Assembly: GCF_900116435.1 (NCBI RefSeq)
Contig: NZ_FPAZ01000010.1
Span: 33,374-97,373, forward strand
DNA: 64,000 bases
Source: Pseudoalteromonas lipolytica
Lineage (GTDB): Bacteria; Pseudomonadota; Gammaproteobacteria; Enterobacterales; Alteromonadaceae
Direction of reading: 5' to 3'
Within the stretch, counting starts at the first letter, position 1. Every line of letters starts with the position of its first letter. Below are positions 37,994-46,063 of this stretch, piece by piece. The notes under the pieces are model-generated. The model was not told the origin of the DNA, searched no databases, and saw only the letters and a program-made list of their open reading frames with translations. Position numbers and translations under genes: made by a program.

Positions 37994-38329
37994 TTAAGGA
38001 GCGCAGTGTCGGCAGCGTTGGCTTGCAGGGTCTGCAATTAAACGCTCATTATCAATTTTTTCCTCACAGTCACAGCAATAACCATATTGACCAATATCAA
38101 TTTGGCACAGTGCTGCTTCGAGTTTTTCTAACCGAGATATCAATATTTGAAATTCGGGTCCGAGATTATTCGCTGTCATTTCTAACCAAACAGAAGGCGG
38201 GTTATCCTTAAGTTGCGAGAGTAGTTGCTGATGGTGACCTTGATTAGAACTAGCCAACATATCAAGTAAACGTTGTCTAACCTGCGCCAGTTCCGCAGAT
38301 AGCTTTGTTTGGATTTCAGTATTGTTCAT
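37994..38329 (-). CDS. DksA/TraR-type zinc-finger protein
   Basis: A 111-residue protein with a helical N-terminal hairpin (residues 1-75) and a C-terminal C4 zinc finger (IGQYGYCCDCEEKI ... ASQRCRHC, two CxxC pairs). DksA-family members enter the RNA polymerase secondary channel and modulate transcription with or without ppGpp. It is shorter than DksA (about 150) and resembles the DksA2/YbiI-like accessory members. The acidic tip residues of true DksA are not obvious, so activity at the polymerase is uncertain. Confidence 0.82.
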   Translation of the reverse strand: MNNTEIQTKLSAELAQVRQRLLDMLASSNQGHHQQLLSQLKDNPPSVWLEMTANNLGPEFQILISRLEKLEAALCQIDIGQYGYCCDCEEKIDNERLIADPASQRCRHCAP

Positions 38330-38380
38330 CGCGTTTGTTCCAAGTGGGCAATACTTTAATTATCCAACAAAAGCGATCCA

Positions 38381-39358
38381 TTAGTTATGATTTGCATCAA
38401 AACTAGGCGCTTTGGCATACTTTCTTAGTACATTTGCAACGTCATCTTTCGCTTTTAAACGTCTAATTTCATCAAAAAGTGTATGTGCTTGTGGGTATTG
38501 GCGTTTCAGATAACCAAGCCACTGCTTGGTGCGAGAAGCAAAATATTTTTCACACTTACTCTCGTCTTGGTGCATTGATGAGTGAATAATGTGGTAAATA
38601 ACATGTTCCCATTGCAGTGGAGTATATGTTTCATTGTTTACATGCGCTTTAATTTGAATTGCGAGATCTGGCATTGCCAAGGCGCCTCTGCCAAGCATTA
38701 AGTTTTGACATTGACTACGAATTTGGCACAGCATTGCGTCTTCGACTTGCCATATTTCACCATTAGCCACTACAGCAATATCTTTATTTTTAATTAATGG
38801 CGGGATTTTTTCCCAGTATGCAGGAGGGTTGTAGCCATCACGTTTTGTTCTTGCATGGATAGCGAGGCTAGATGCACCCGCGCTGACTACCGCATCAACG
38901 ATTTCTTGGCTGTTACTATCATCATCAAAACCCAGTCTAATTTTAGCGCTTACTTGATGTTTGCTATCTACAGCATCGCGAACCGTTTTAATGATGTCGT
39001 ACATATGCTCCGGATCTTTCAATAATACTGCGCCGCCTTTACTTTTATTGACCGTTTTTGCGGGGCAACCAAAATTTAGGTCAATACCGTGTGAACCTAA
39101 GCTAATCGCCTTTACAGCATTTTCAGCTAATGCATCTGCAACCTGACCAAGTAGCTGAATTCTCACTGGTGTTCCAGAACGGGTGTAGCCATCTGTTTTT
39201 AATTCAGGGCAGTAGCGATGAAATACACGTTCTGGAAGTGTTGCATCAACAACACGCACAAATTCAGTCACGCATAAATCAAACCCACCTATGTCAGTAA
39301 GAAGCTGTCTCATTTTAAAATCGACAACGCCTTCCATTGGTGCTAAAACTAGTTGCAT
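38381..39358 (-). CDS. dusC: tRNA-dihydrouridine synthase C
   Basis: A 325-residue FMN enzyme reducing uridine in tRNA; DusC makes D16. It begins MQLVLAPMEGVVDFKMRQLL, with DLCVTEFVRVVDATLP, RIQLLGQ, GIDLNFGCPAKTVNKSKGGAVLLKDP (catalytic Cys region), IHARTKRDGY and VVANGEIW. The LLAPMEG / CVTEFVRVVD / VFHR combination is DusC-like rather than DusA or DusB. The ATG at 39358 gives the standard N-terminus; an upstream ATG at 39412 would add 18 atypical residues. Confidence 0.93.
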   Translation of the reverse strand: MQLVLAPMEGVVDFKMRQLLTDIGGFDLCVTEFVRVVDATLPERVFHRYCPELKTDGYTRSGTPVRIQLLGQVADALAENAVKAISLGSHGIDLNFGCPAKTVNKSKGGAVLLKDPEHMYDIIKTVRDAVDSKHQVSAKIRLGFDDDSNSQEIVDAVVSAGASSLAIHARTKRDGYNPPAYWEKIPPLIKNKDIAVVANGEIWQVEDAMLCQIRSQCQNLMLGRGALAMPDLAIQIKAHVNNETYTPLQWEHVIYHIIHSSMHQDESKCEKYFASRTKQWLGYLKRQYPQAHTLFDEIRRLKAKDDVANVLRKYAKAPSFDANHN

Positions 39359-39530
39359 AATACCATTAAACTTAATGAAAAATTGGACGCGTATTTTACC
39401 TGCAATTAGCAACTTGATAAATCGTAATTTGCTTTGTAGGGCGATTTACTAAAATAATTGCATAAATATGAAATTAATTTTTAATCGTCGGGTCTTGTTT
39501 AATATACCTTATAAAAAAGAGAGTCATCGT

Positions 39531-40055
39531 ATGAACACAGTTAAGAAAAACTCAATTGCATTAACATTAGGTGCCGTTGTTGTGGGTGCATCAAGCTTTG
39601 TAGCCACAGATGTAAATGCAAACCCATTTGAGTTCCAACAAATGCAAGCGGGTTACCAGCTTGATGCTGCTGAAGGCAAATGTGGCGAAGGTAAATGCGG
39701 TGCCGAGAAAAAGGCAGAAAAAGAAGGCAAATGCGGCGAAGGTAAATGCGGTGCCGAGAAAAAGGCTGAAAAAGAAGGTAAGTGCGGCGAAGGTAAATGC
39801 GGCGCTGACAAAAAAGCAGCCAAAGAAGGTAAGTGTGGCGAAGGTAAGTGCGGCGCTGACAAAATGGCATCTAAAAAAACAGCCAAAGAAGGCAAGTGCG
39901 GTGAAGGAAAATGCGGCGCTGACAAAATGACATCTAAAAAAGCAGCCAAAGAAGGCAAGTGTGGCGAAGGTAAATGTGGCGCTGACAAAAAGGAATCTAA
40001 AAAAGCTGCTAAAGAAGGTAAATGTGGTGAAGGTAAGTGTGGTTCAAACCACTAA
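39531..40055 (+). CDS. bufferin/HvfA-like secreted EGKCG-repeat precursor peptide
   Basis: A 174-residue exported low-complexity protein. A signal peptide (MNTVKKNSIALTLGAVVVG to about VNA, residue 30) precedes a short spacer and then seven units of EGKCGEGKCG from residue 48 to the end, joined by AEKKAEK, ADKKAAK or longer ADKMASKKTAK linkers. All 14 cysteines lie in EGKCG motifs. In Haemophilus HvfA and the bufferins, cysteines of such motifs are modified by an MNIO enzyme (DUF692) with a partner protein to make copper-binding groups. Both partner genes follow directly. ATG 39531 is chosen over 39468 because it starts the signal peptide. Metal specificity is inferred. Confidence 0.85.
   Translation: MNTVKKNSIALTLGAVVVGASSFVATDVNANPFEFQQMQAGYQLDAAEGKCGEGKCGAEKKAEKEGKCGEGKCGAEKKAEKEGKCGEGKCGADKKAAKEGKCGEGKCGADKMASKKTAKEGKCGEGKCGADKMTSKKAAKEGKCGEGKCGADKKESKKAAKEGKCGEGKCGSNH
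39672..40052 (+). repeat. seven-unit coding tandem repeat in the precursor gene
   Basis: Units start at 39672, 39723, 39774, 39825, 39888, 39951 and 40014. The first three are 51 bp, the next three 63 bp (they gained a four-residue insertion), and the last is 39 bp. Synonymous differences between units (AAA/AAG, TGT/TGC, GGT/GGC) show they are not brand-new duplicates. Copy number could vary between strains. Confidence 0.9.
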
Positions 40056-40074
40056 GCTTTTACTTAGCGAGTAA

Positions 40075-40096
40075 AAGGGCCATTTAGGCCCTTTTT
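40075..40096 (+). terminator. hairpin with T-run between precursor and MNIO genes
   Basis: AAGGGCC / GGCCCTT stem with loop ATTTA and five Ts, 20 bp after the precursor stop and ending 14 bp before the MNIO start. It looks like a leaky intrinsic terminator or 3'-end stabiliser that would give much more precursor mRNA than enzyme mRNA. Confidence 0.75.
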
Positions 40097-40109
40097 AGTA
40101 GGAGATGAT

Positions 40110-40973
40110 ATGTCATTTGAATCGACCTTGGATTTTGGCCAAATTGGTTTAGGACTTCGACGTGAAATGCTTGATGATATGCTCGCAGATGTTCCAAAGC
40201 CAATTGATTTTTTAGAAGTGGCACCAGAAAACTGGTTGAAGCTAGGCGGTCGTTTTGCTAAACAGTTTAAGCAACTTACAGAGCAACATGCATTTATTTG
40301 TCATGGTTTATCGTTATCAATCGGCTCACCCGCCGCGCTGGATGTCGAGTTTGTAAAATCATTAAAAGCCTTTTTTAAAGAGCATAACATACGCTTGTTT
40401 AGTGAACATTTAAGCTATTGTTCGGGAGAGGGTCATATGTATGATTTAATGCCAATTCCTTTTACTGAAGAAGCTATTAAACATGTTGTTTCACGTATTA
40501 AACAGGTTCAAGATATTTTAGAGCAGACTATCGCTATCGAAAATGTGTCGTACTATGCGGCTCCAGGCCAAGAAATGACGGAGCTTGAATTCACAAAAGC
40601 GATACTTGAAGAAGCAGATTGCCAACTCTTACTCGATGTTAATAATATCTATGTAAACTCAATAAATCATGGCTACGATGCAACGCATTTTTTAATGGGC
40701 TTGCCTAGCCATCGAATAGCGTATGGACATGTTGCGGGGCATTATACTGAAGCTGAGGATTTATTAGTCGACACGCATGGCTCACCCGTTATAGACCCTG
40801 TTTGGCAGCTGCTAGAAAAGGCGTATGATGTGCACGGTGTGTTTCCAACACTGCTTGAGCGTGACTTTAATATACCGCCAATGAATGAGCTTCTTGCTGA
40901 GCTGGCAATTATTAATAACTTACAACGAGCAGCTTTAAAAACAAATCAACCAACGGTGAAACAAAGTGCCTAG
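40110..40973 (+). CDS. MNIO (DUF692) RiPP-modifying iron enzyme, BufB/HvfB-like
   Basis: A 287-residue TIM-barrel protein of the DUF692 / multinuclear non-heme iron oxidative enzyme family. Candidate iron ligands are in place: CHGLSLSIG (His65), FSEHLSYC (His100), IAIENVSYY (Glu144), LLLDVNNIYVNSINHG (Asp176, Asn178/179, His187), YGHVAGH (His207, His211), DTHG (Asp221, His223) and LLERDFN (Glu250). Close relatives oxidise EGKCG cysteines to oxazolone/thioamide-type copper ligands. AGGAG precedes the ATG. It overlaps the next gene by eight bases. Confidence 0.92.
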   Translation: MSFESTLDFGQIGLGLRREMLDDMLADVPKPIDFLEVAPENWLKLGGRFAKQFKQLTEQHAFICHGLSLSIGSPAALDVEFVKSLKAFFKEHNIRLFSEHLSYCSGEGHMYDLMPIPFTEEAIKHVVSRIKQVQDILEQTIAIENVSYYAAPGQEMTELEFTKAILEEADCQLLLDVNNIYVNSINHGYDATHFLMGLPSHRIAYGHVAGHYTEAEDLLVDTHGSPVIDPVWQLLEKAYDVHGVFPTLLERDFNIPPMNELLAELAIINNLQRAALKTNQPTVKQSA

Positions 40974-41724
40974 TCATTTTATTGAAGTCCAACAGCAATT
41001 TATGGCGCATATCCGTGATCCTGCTCACAACGCAAAACCAGCTGATGTTGAAGAGCGACGAATGGCGATTTATCGTGACTTATTTTTCAATAATGTTGAT
41101 GGTTTTGTAAGTTCAGCATTTCCTGTTTTAAAAAGTTTGTATAAAGAAGATGATTGGCAACAAAGAGTGCGGCAGTTTTTTAGTAAACATGATTGCAGTT
41201 CCCCGTTTTTTTTAGACATTGCAGGAGAGTTTTTACAGTTTCTTGCTGGCAGCTACACAAAGCAAAAAAACGATCCGCCATTTATCCTCGAATTAGCCCA
41301 TTATGAATGGGTTGAACTCGATGTATCGGTGTCACATCAAGGTAGTCATGAAATAAATTTAGAAGCTAACCAAGTTGCGCGTGCAGGTTTATATTTAACC
41401 AGTTTGGCTCGTAATTTAAGTTATCTTTACCCAGTACATACAATCAGTCAGGATCATCAACCTACAGTGCCTGCCAGCGAACCCTATTATTTTGTTGTGT
41501 ATCGCGATAACAACGATGAGGTACAATTTCTCTCAACAAATGCAATGACCGCTTTATTGTTAAGTATTATCGAATCACAACCCGGTATTGATTTAGCTGA
41601 GGTATGTCAGCAGGTTGCAAAACATGCTCCACAATTTACATTAGAACAGCTGTATCAAGGAGCATTAAGTACACTGAGTTCAATGGCTGAACGAGGCGTC
41701 ATTGTCACTCAGCGAGCACCTTAA
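40966..41724 (+). CDS. DUF2063 MNIO partner protein, BufC/HvfC-like
   Basis: A 252-residue protein with the N-terminal DUF2063 domain (residues about 5-95; RMAIYRDLFFNNVDGFVSSAFPVLKSLY, FFLDIAGEFLQFL) and a C-terminal domain (about 110-250) thought in the family to bind the precursor like a RiPP recognition element. It starts at GTG 40966 inside the end of the MNIO gene, so the two are translationally coupled and probably form a complex. No DoxX-like gene, which accompanies some such operons, follows. Confidence 0.9.
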   Translation: MPSHFIEVQQQFMAHIRDPAHNAKPADVEERRMAIYRDLFFNNVDGFVSSAFPVLKSLYKEDDWQQRVRQFFSKHDCSSPFFLDIAGEFLQFLAGSYTKQKNDPPFILELAHYEWVELDVSVSHQGSHEINLEANQVARAGLYLTSLARNLSYLYPVHTISQDHQPTVPASEPYYFVVYRDNNDEVQFLSTNAMTALLLSIIESQPGIDLAEVCQQVAKHAPQFTLEQLYQGALSTLSSMAERGVIVTQRAP

Positions 41725-41810
41725 AAAACAGCATAAACGCTTTATTGATGTAAGCACTTCGACTATTATGTGCGCTTTGTTTTATCGTGCTTAATAGAAA
41801 GGTAGTAATT

Positions 41811-41933
41811 ATGTCGAATGATAAAGACTTTAAAGATCCGTTCAACGCAACGTATTTTATTGCGTTCCTAGCAGTGTTTGCTGGTATTGGTTGCCTTAAC
41901 GCTATCCTAGGCTGGATCACCGCTTTATCTTAA
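41811..41933 (+). CDS. 40-residue single-helix membrane peptide
   Basis: ATG at 41811 follows GAAAGG with good spacing and opens a 40-codon frame ending TAA. The product starts MSNDKDFKDPFNATYF, a charged stretch, followed by one hydrophobic helix (IAFLAVFAGIGCLNAILGWI) and a two-residue tail. It lies 86 bp after the DUF2063 gene and just before a strong terminator, so it either ends the RiPP operon or is its own small unit. I do not recognise it. The coding look (RBS, terminator, balanced codons) is good. Confidence 0.65.
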   Translation: MSNDKDFKDPFNATYFIAFLAVFAGIGCLNAILGWITALS

Positions 41934-41958
41934 TATGCGTATGCAAATTTAAGACATC

Positions 41959-41983
41959 AGGCTGCATTATGCAGCCTTTTTTG
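41959..41983 (+). terminator. rho-independent terminator
   Basis: AGGCTGCA / TGCAGCCT stem with loop TTA and six Ts. It ends the stretch running from the precursor gene through the small membrane peptide and separates it from apt. Confidence 0.93.
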
Positions 41984-42072
41984 TGCTTATTTCAAAACTT
42001 GCTACCGACTTTTAAATAAGGCGATGTTATACTCGCAAGCTTTGTTATATTAACTATTGAGCAGTATAAATT

Positions 42073-42618
42073 ATGACTCAAGCAACTTCAGCGCTCATTA
42101 AACAGAGCATTGCAACTATCGCTGATTACCCTAAGCCAGGTATTATGTTTCGTGACGTAACAACCTTAATGGCAAACGCAGACGCTTTTAAAGCAACAAT
42201 TGATAGCTTTATTTCTGCGTACAAAGATCAAGGATTTACTAAAATCATTGGTACAGAATCACGTGGCTTTATTTTTGGTGCACCCCTATCTTATGCGCTG
42301 GGTATTCCGTTTATTCCTGTGCGTAAACCAGGCAAGCTTCCGCGTGAAGTCATTTCGCAAAATTACCAATTAGAGTATGGTGAAGATACACTTGAACTTC
42401 ATACTGATGCTATCGTTGCAGGTGATAAAGTGTTATTAGTAGATGACCTACTCGCGACAGGCGGCACAATTGAAGCAACGGCTAAACTTGTTGCTAAATT
42501 AGGTGGTCATGCAACCGATGCTGCTTTCGTTGTTTCATTACCAGAGCTTGGTGGAGAGCAGCGTGTTGCACAAATGGGCATTAAAATTCTAAAGTTGGTT
42601 GAATTCGAAGGCGAATAA
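42073..42618 (+). CDS. apt: adenine phosphoribosyltransferase
   Basis: A 181-residue purine-salvage enzyme converting adenine and PRPP to AMP. Motifs: [17 protein letters not shown] near the N-terminus, [40 protein letters not shown] and the PRPP loop [17 protein letters not shown]. Standard length. It lies three bases before dnaX, forming the apt-dnaX-ybaB-recR cluster known from many Gammaproteobacteria. Confidence 0.96.
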   Translation: MTQATSALIKQSIATIADYPKPGIMFRDVTTLMANADAFKATIDSFISAYKDQGFTKIIGTESRGFIFGAPLSYALGIPFIPVRKPGKLPREVISQNYQLEYGEDTLELHTDAIVAGDKVLLVDDLLATGGTIEATAKLVAKLGGHATDAAFVVSLPELGGEQRVAQMGIKILKLVEFEGE

Positions 42619-42621
42619 TTA

Positions 42622-45009
42622 ATGAGTTATCAGGTTCTAGCAAGGAAATGGCGACCACAAACCTTTCACGAGTTAGTGGGACAGTCTCATGTTAAGCAAG
42701 CGTTAGTGAATGCATTAACACAAAACAGACTTCATCATGCTTATCTCTTTACTGGAACCCGTGGGGTGGGTAAAACAACCATCGCACGTATATTTGCTAA
42801 AAGTCTAAACTGCGATAAAGGAATTTCTGCAGAACCTTGTGGTCAATGCTCAAGCTGTACCGACATTGAAGCGGGTCGCTATATTGATTTATTAGAAATC
42901 GATGCGGCATCGCGTACCAAGGTAGAAGACACCCGTGAAATCCTTGATAACGTGCAATATGCACCAACGCGAGGTCGTTATAAGGTTTACCTTATCGATG
43001 AAGTTCACATGCTTTCAAAGCACAGTTTCAATGCGCTACTTAAAACATTGGAAGAGCCGCCAGAGCATGTGAAATTTTTATTAGCCACGACCGACCCACA
43101 AAAACTGCCAGTGACAATTCTATCGCGCTGTTTACAGTTTAATTTAAACGCGTTATCACAATCAGAAATTCATGATCAACTTGCTCATGTTCTTAATCAA
43201 GAACAATTAAGCTTTGATGATAAATCGTTGTCTATCCTTGCTAAAGCCGCCGATGGCAGTATGCGAGACGCCTTAAGCTTAACCGATCAGGCTATTGCAC
43301 AGACAAACGGTAATATTAATCATCAAGCTGTTCAAACCATGCTTGGTTTGATGGATACACATTACAGTCAAACCATGTTAGCAGCGGTTTTATGCCAAGA
43401 TGGTGATGCACTTCTGGCCGAAGTGAAAGCGGTTGTCAGTCGAAACCCAAATTTTGTCGCCTTATTGGATGATTTAATTGCACTTACTCACCTTATTCAG
43501 CTTGTGCAATTAGTCCCCAGTGCCGCTGCACTTGATGAGACTAACCGCGACTTTATTGAGCAGGTTGCACAAACAACCGATGCTCAACAAATGCAAGTGT
43601 ATTACCAGTTGCTGTTAAATGGTAAAAAAGATTTGCAATGGGCGCCGGATGCAAAACTAGGGTTTGAAATGATCATGTTGCGTTTGTTGGCATTCCAACC
43701 GACACAATTTGCGCAAAGCCAAACACCGACAAATAGTCAACAGCAGCTGAAACCAAGTGGTGCAGGTGCACTACGTGATATCTTAAAAAAATCATCAGCT
43801 CAGCGTGAACAAGCAGCATCCGAGCAAACGTCTACGGCAGTAAACCAAGCATCTTTGCAGCCACAGCCAATAAAAGCCGAGCCTACGGTTGCACAAGCGG
43901 CAGCACCACAGATTGATCTAAAACCTGAACAACAAGTCGATAATACAGCTGAGCAGTCACAACAACCTAGTCAATCTTTTGATACGTCAGGGAGTTCTGA
44001 TAAACAGTCAGCGGCTTCTTTGTATCAACAAAATAGTACCGATACGCCTGATATGCCAGCGACAGAATACTATGATGATTACGATGCTCAAATGGACTCA
44101 TCGCTTGCAGCGCAATATGATGATGTGATGAGTAGCGCTTATGATCAGGGTTTTATTGCTAACGAGCCAGATGTGCAACCACTGCCGCAGGCAGAGCAAA
44201 CAGCGCCTGTGCAATTACAACAGCAGCAAAGCTTGGCTCAATCGGCAATTGCACGTATTTTAAAAGATCGTAATATTTCTGGTGCAGGGCTTTTAAGCGG
44301 TGCTGCAAGTCAAACTGACATAAAGCCAGAGCCCGCGGAATCGACAGTACATGAGCCAACGCAACATGGTTCAGCATCAACGAATTTTCAACCTCAGCAG
44401 CAAACAGTGGCTGCTGATGTAAAAAAGCCAAGCCCCCAGCCGACGGGGGAGAGCAGCCATAAAGTAAAAAAAGTCGACTTTAAAGCAAAGCATCAAACCA
44501 TAACAGAAAATTTAGCCCCTGAGTTGCTTGAGCAGATTAATCCACAAAAAGCACCGGAGCCTGTAGCAGAAGAGCCTAGTATTCCTGTTCCTGATGATTT
44601 TGAAAGCCCGATCAGCAGTATTAAATTTGCACACGAACAAGATGAATGGGCTTATTTAATAAAACGTATGGGACTAGGTGGGCGTATGCGTCAATTTGCG
44701 CTACATTCTATTTTCACAAAGAATGATCGTCAGCTTCATATTGAAGTCGACTCTTCACAACGTCACCTCGACAGCGCCGTACTAAGACAAAAGCTCAACG
44801 CAGCGTTAAGCGAGATTTATGGCCATAATGTAGAGCTCAATATCGACTTTGCAGATGGGGTGATAGATTCGCCTTATTTGATTCAGCAAAAGATTGATGC
44901 AGGCCGTCATCAACAAGCAATAGATGTAATAAATAGCGATGAGAACATTGTGCAATTTCAACAATTATTTAGCGCAATAATCGACGAAAACAGTATCCAG
45001 GCATTGTAA
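42622..45009 (+). CDS. dnaX: DNA polymerase III tau (and gamma) subunit
   Basis: A 795-residue clamp-loader ATPase. Walker A is TGTRGVGKTTIARIFAKSLNC (about 45-65), the zinc module CGQCSSCTDIEAG, Walker B VYLIDEVHML (about 122-131) and sensor ATTDPQKLPVTILSRCLQF. Domain III ends near residue 365. A long Gln/Pro/Ser-rich linker (about 370-650) leads to the tau-specific C-terminal domain that binds the polymerase. Slippery heptamers for a shorter gamma-like product are present (listed separately). Longer than E. coli tau (643) because of the linker. Confidence 0.96.
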   Translation: MSYQVLARKWRPQTFHELVGQSHVKQALVNALTQNRLHHAYLFTGTRGVGKTTIARIFAKSLNCDKGISAEPCGQCSSCTDIEAGRYIDLLEIDAASRTKVEDTREILDNVQYAPTRGRYKVYLIDEVHMLSKHSFNALLKTLEEPPEHVKFLLATTDPQKLPVTILSRCLQFNLNALSQSEIHDQLAHVLNQEQLSFDDKSLSILAKAADGSMRDALSLTDQAIAQTNGNINHQAVQTMLGLMDTHYSQTMLAAVLCQDGDALLAEVKAVVSRNPNFVALLDDLIALTHLIQLVQLVPSAAALDETNRDFIEQVAQTTDAQQMQVYYQLLLNGKKDLQWAPDAKLGFEMIMLRLLAFQPTQFAQSQTPTNSQQQLKPSGAGALRDILKKSSAQREQAASEQTSTAVNQASLQPQPIKAEPTVAQAAAPQIDLKPEQQVDNTAEQSQQPSQSFDTSGSSDKQSAASLYQQNSTDTPDMPATEYYDDYDAQMDSSLAAQYDDVMSSAYDQGFIANEPDVQPLPQAEQTAPVQLQQQQSLAQSAIARILKDRNISGAGLLSGAASQTDIKPEPAESTVHEPTQHGSASTNFQPQQQTVAADVKKPSPQPTGESSHKVKKVDFKAKHQTITENLAPELLEQINPQKAPEPVAEEPSIPVPDDFESPISSIKFAHEQDEWAYLIKRMGLGGRMRQFALHSIFTKNDRQLHIEVDSSQRHLDSAVLRQKLNAALSEIYGHNVELNIDFADGVIDSPYLIQQKIDAGRHQQAIDVINSDENIVQFQQLFSAIIDENSIQAL
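43785..43791 (+). promoter_or_regulatory. candidate -1 slippery site in dnaX (A AAA AAA)
   Basis: Seven A residues placed as TTA AAA AAA in frame at codons 388-390. A -1 slip would add five residues and stop at TGA 43806, giving about 395 aa, close to the end of clamp-loader domain III. No strong downstream hairpin was seen. A homopolymer of this kind can also cause transcript slippage. Confidence 0.45.
44421..44449 (+). promoter_or_regulatory. dnaX -1 frameshift signal: A AAA AAG plus GC hairpin
   Basis: The heptamer A AAA AAG, identical to the E. coli dnaX site and in the same phase (GTA AAA AAG), lies at 44421-44427. After a five-base spacer, CCCCC (44433-44437) pairs with GGGGG (44445-44449) around a seven-base loop. 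The -1 frame ends at TAA 11 codons later, giving about 613 aa. An upstream Shine-Dalgarno stimulator as in E. coli is not evident. Confidence 0.55.
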
Positions 45010-45068
45010 TTACACACAATAGCCCTTATCTTCATGCCAATTAAAGTAGTTTAGAAAGAGAGACAGTT

Positions 45069-45395
45069 ATGTTTAAAGGTGGAATGGGTAACATGATGAA
45101 GCAAGCGCAGCAAATGCAAGAGCGCATGCAAAAAGCCCAAGAAGAAATCGCAAACCTAGAAGTTGTAGGTGAAGCAGGTGCAGGCCTAGTTAAAGTAACG
45201 ATGCTAGGTAACCACAATGTACGTCGTGTAGAGCTTGACGAAAGCCTAATGGAAGACGACAAAGATATGATCGAAGATTTACTTGCAGCAGCATGTAATG
45301 ACGCTGTACGCCGTGTTGCCGAAGAAACACAAGAGCGCATGAGCAAAGTAACTGGCGGTATGCAATTACCACCAGGTATGAAAATGCCATTCTAA
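45069..45395 (+). CDS. ybaB: YbaB/EbfC nucleoid-associated protein
   Basis: A 108-residue dimeric DNA-binding protein. It begins [32 protein letters not shown], the YbaB helix, followed by [25 protein letters not shown]. Located between dnaX and recR as in most Proteobacteria. It is a nucleoid-associated protein; links to RecR-dependent repair rest on synteny. Confidence 0.95.
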   Translation: MFKGGMGNMMKQAQQMQERMQKAQEEIANLEVVGEAGAGLVKVTMLGNHNVRRVELDESLMEDDKDMIEDLLAAACNDAVRRVAEETQERMSKVTGGMQLPPGMKMPF

Positions 45396-45405
45396 GTGAA
45401 CATTT

Positions 45406-46014
45406 ATGCAACTATCGCCTAGTTTAACACAGTTAATTGAAGCACTGCGCTGCCAACCGGGTATTGGCCCGAAGTCAGCACAGCGTATTGCTTTTCATTT
45501 ACTTGAACGCGACCGCCAAGGGGGTAAACAACTTGGCCACGCACTCACAAAAGCAATGGATGAAGTAGGGCACTGTCAGTCTTGTCGTACCTTCACAGAG
45601 CAGGCTGTATGCGATATTTGTTCAAGTGTTAAACGCCAAGATAGTGGTTTATTGTGTGTGGTTGAATCGCCAACCGATGTACTTGCTATTGAACAAACCG
45701 GACAATATCAAGGTCTTTACTTCGTTTTAATGGGTCACTTGTCACCAATTGATGGCATAGGCCCCAAAGAAATCGGACTTGATATCCTAGAAAGTAAACT
45801 GCAAAACGGCGGCATTAATGAGGTGATCCTCGCAACCAACCCAAGTGTTGAAGGTGAAACCACAGCCCATTATATTGCAGAGCTTTGTCACAAATACCAA
45901 GTGAATGCTTCACGCATTGCTCATGGTGTGCCAGTTGGTGGTGAGCTTGACTTGCTTGATGGCATGACCCTAATGCATGCCTTTAGCGGGCGACGCGCAG
46001 TAAATCAAAACTAA
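45406..46014 (+). CDS. recR: recombination protein RecR
   Basis: A 202-residue protein that with RecF and RecO loads RecA onto gaps. It has the helix-hairpin-helix ([21 protein letters not shown]), a C4 zinc finger ([16 protein letters not shown], with CVVES following) and a Toprim domain ([33 protein letters not shown]). It begins ten bases after ybaB. Its terminator is the left boundary of the island that follows. Confidence 0.96.
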   Translation: MQLSPSLTQLIEALRCQPGIGPKSAQRIAFHLLERDRQGGKQLGHALTKAMDEVGHCQSCRTFTEQAVCDICSSVKRQDSGLLCVVESPTDVLAIEQTGQYQGLYFVLMGHLSPIDGIGPKEIGLDILESKLQNGGINEVILATNPSVEGETTAHYIAELCHKYQVNASRIAHGVPVGGELDLLDGMTLMHAFSGRRAVNQN

Positions 46015-46030
46015 TACCCAAAACGGTATC

Positions 46031-46057
46031 AAAAGCCTGCTTAATGCAGGCTTTTTT
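46031..46057 (+). terminator. rho-independent terminator of recR
   Basis: AAAGCCTGC / GCAGGCTTT stem, loop TTAAT, six Ts. The 3' part of this terminator is the left copy of the 26-bp island repeat. Confidence 0.93.
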
Positions 46058-46063
46058 GTGTTT
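46038..46063 (+). repeat. left 26-bp direct repeat of the recR-htpG island
   Basis: Exact copy of 51059-51084. It begins TGCTTAATGCAGG in the loop-side half of the recR terminator and ends just after the T-run. Flanking bases differ on both sides, so the identity is confined to 26 bp. Confidence 0.93.

Noticed and set aside
39653..39988. Long repetitive antisense frame (HLPSPHLPS repeats) over the EGKCG gene
   Set aside because: It is the mirror of the coding tandem repeat. The plus-strand frame has a signal peptide, ribosome binding site and matching enzyme genes.
39672..40052. Regular repeats that might be a CRISPR array
   Set aside because: Units are contiguous coding repeats without unique spacers, and no cas genes are near. 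The 7-bp array at 134-196 likewise has no spacers.
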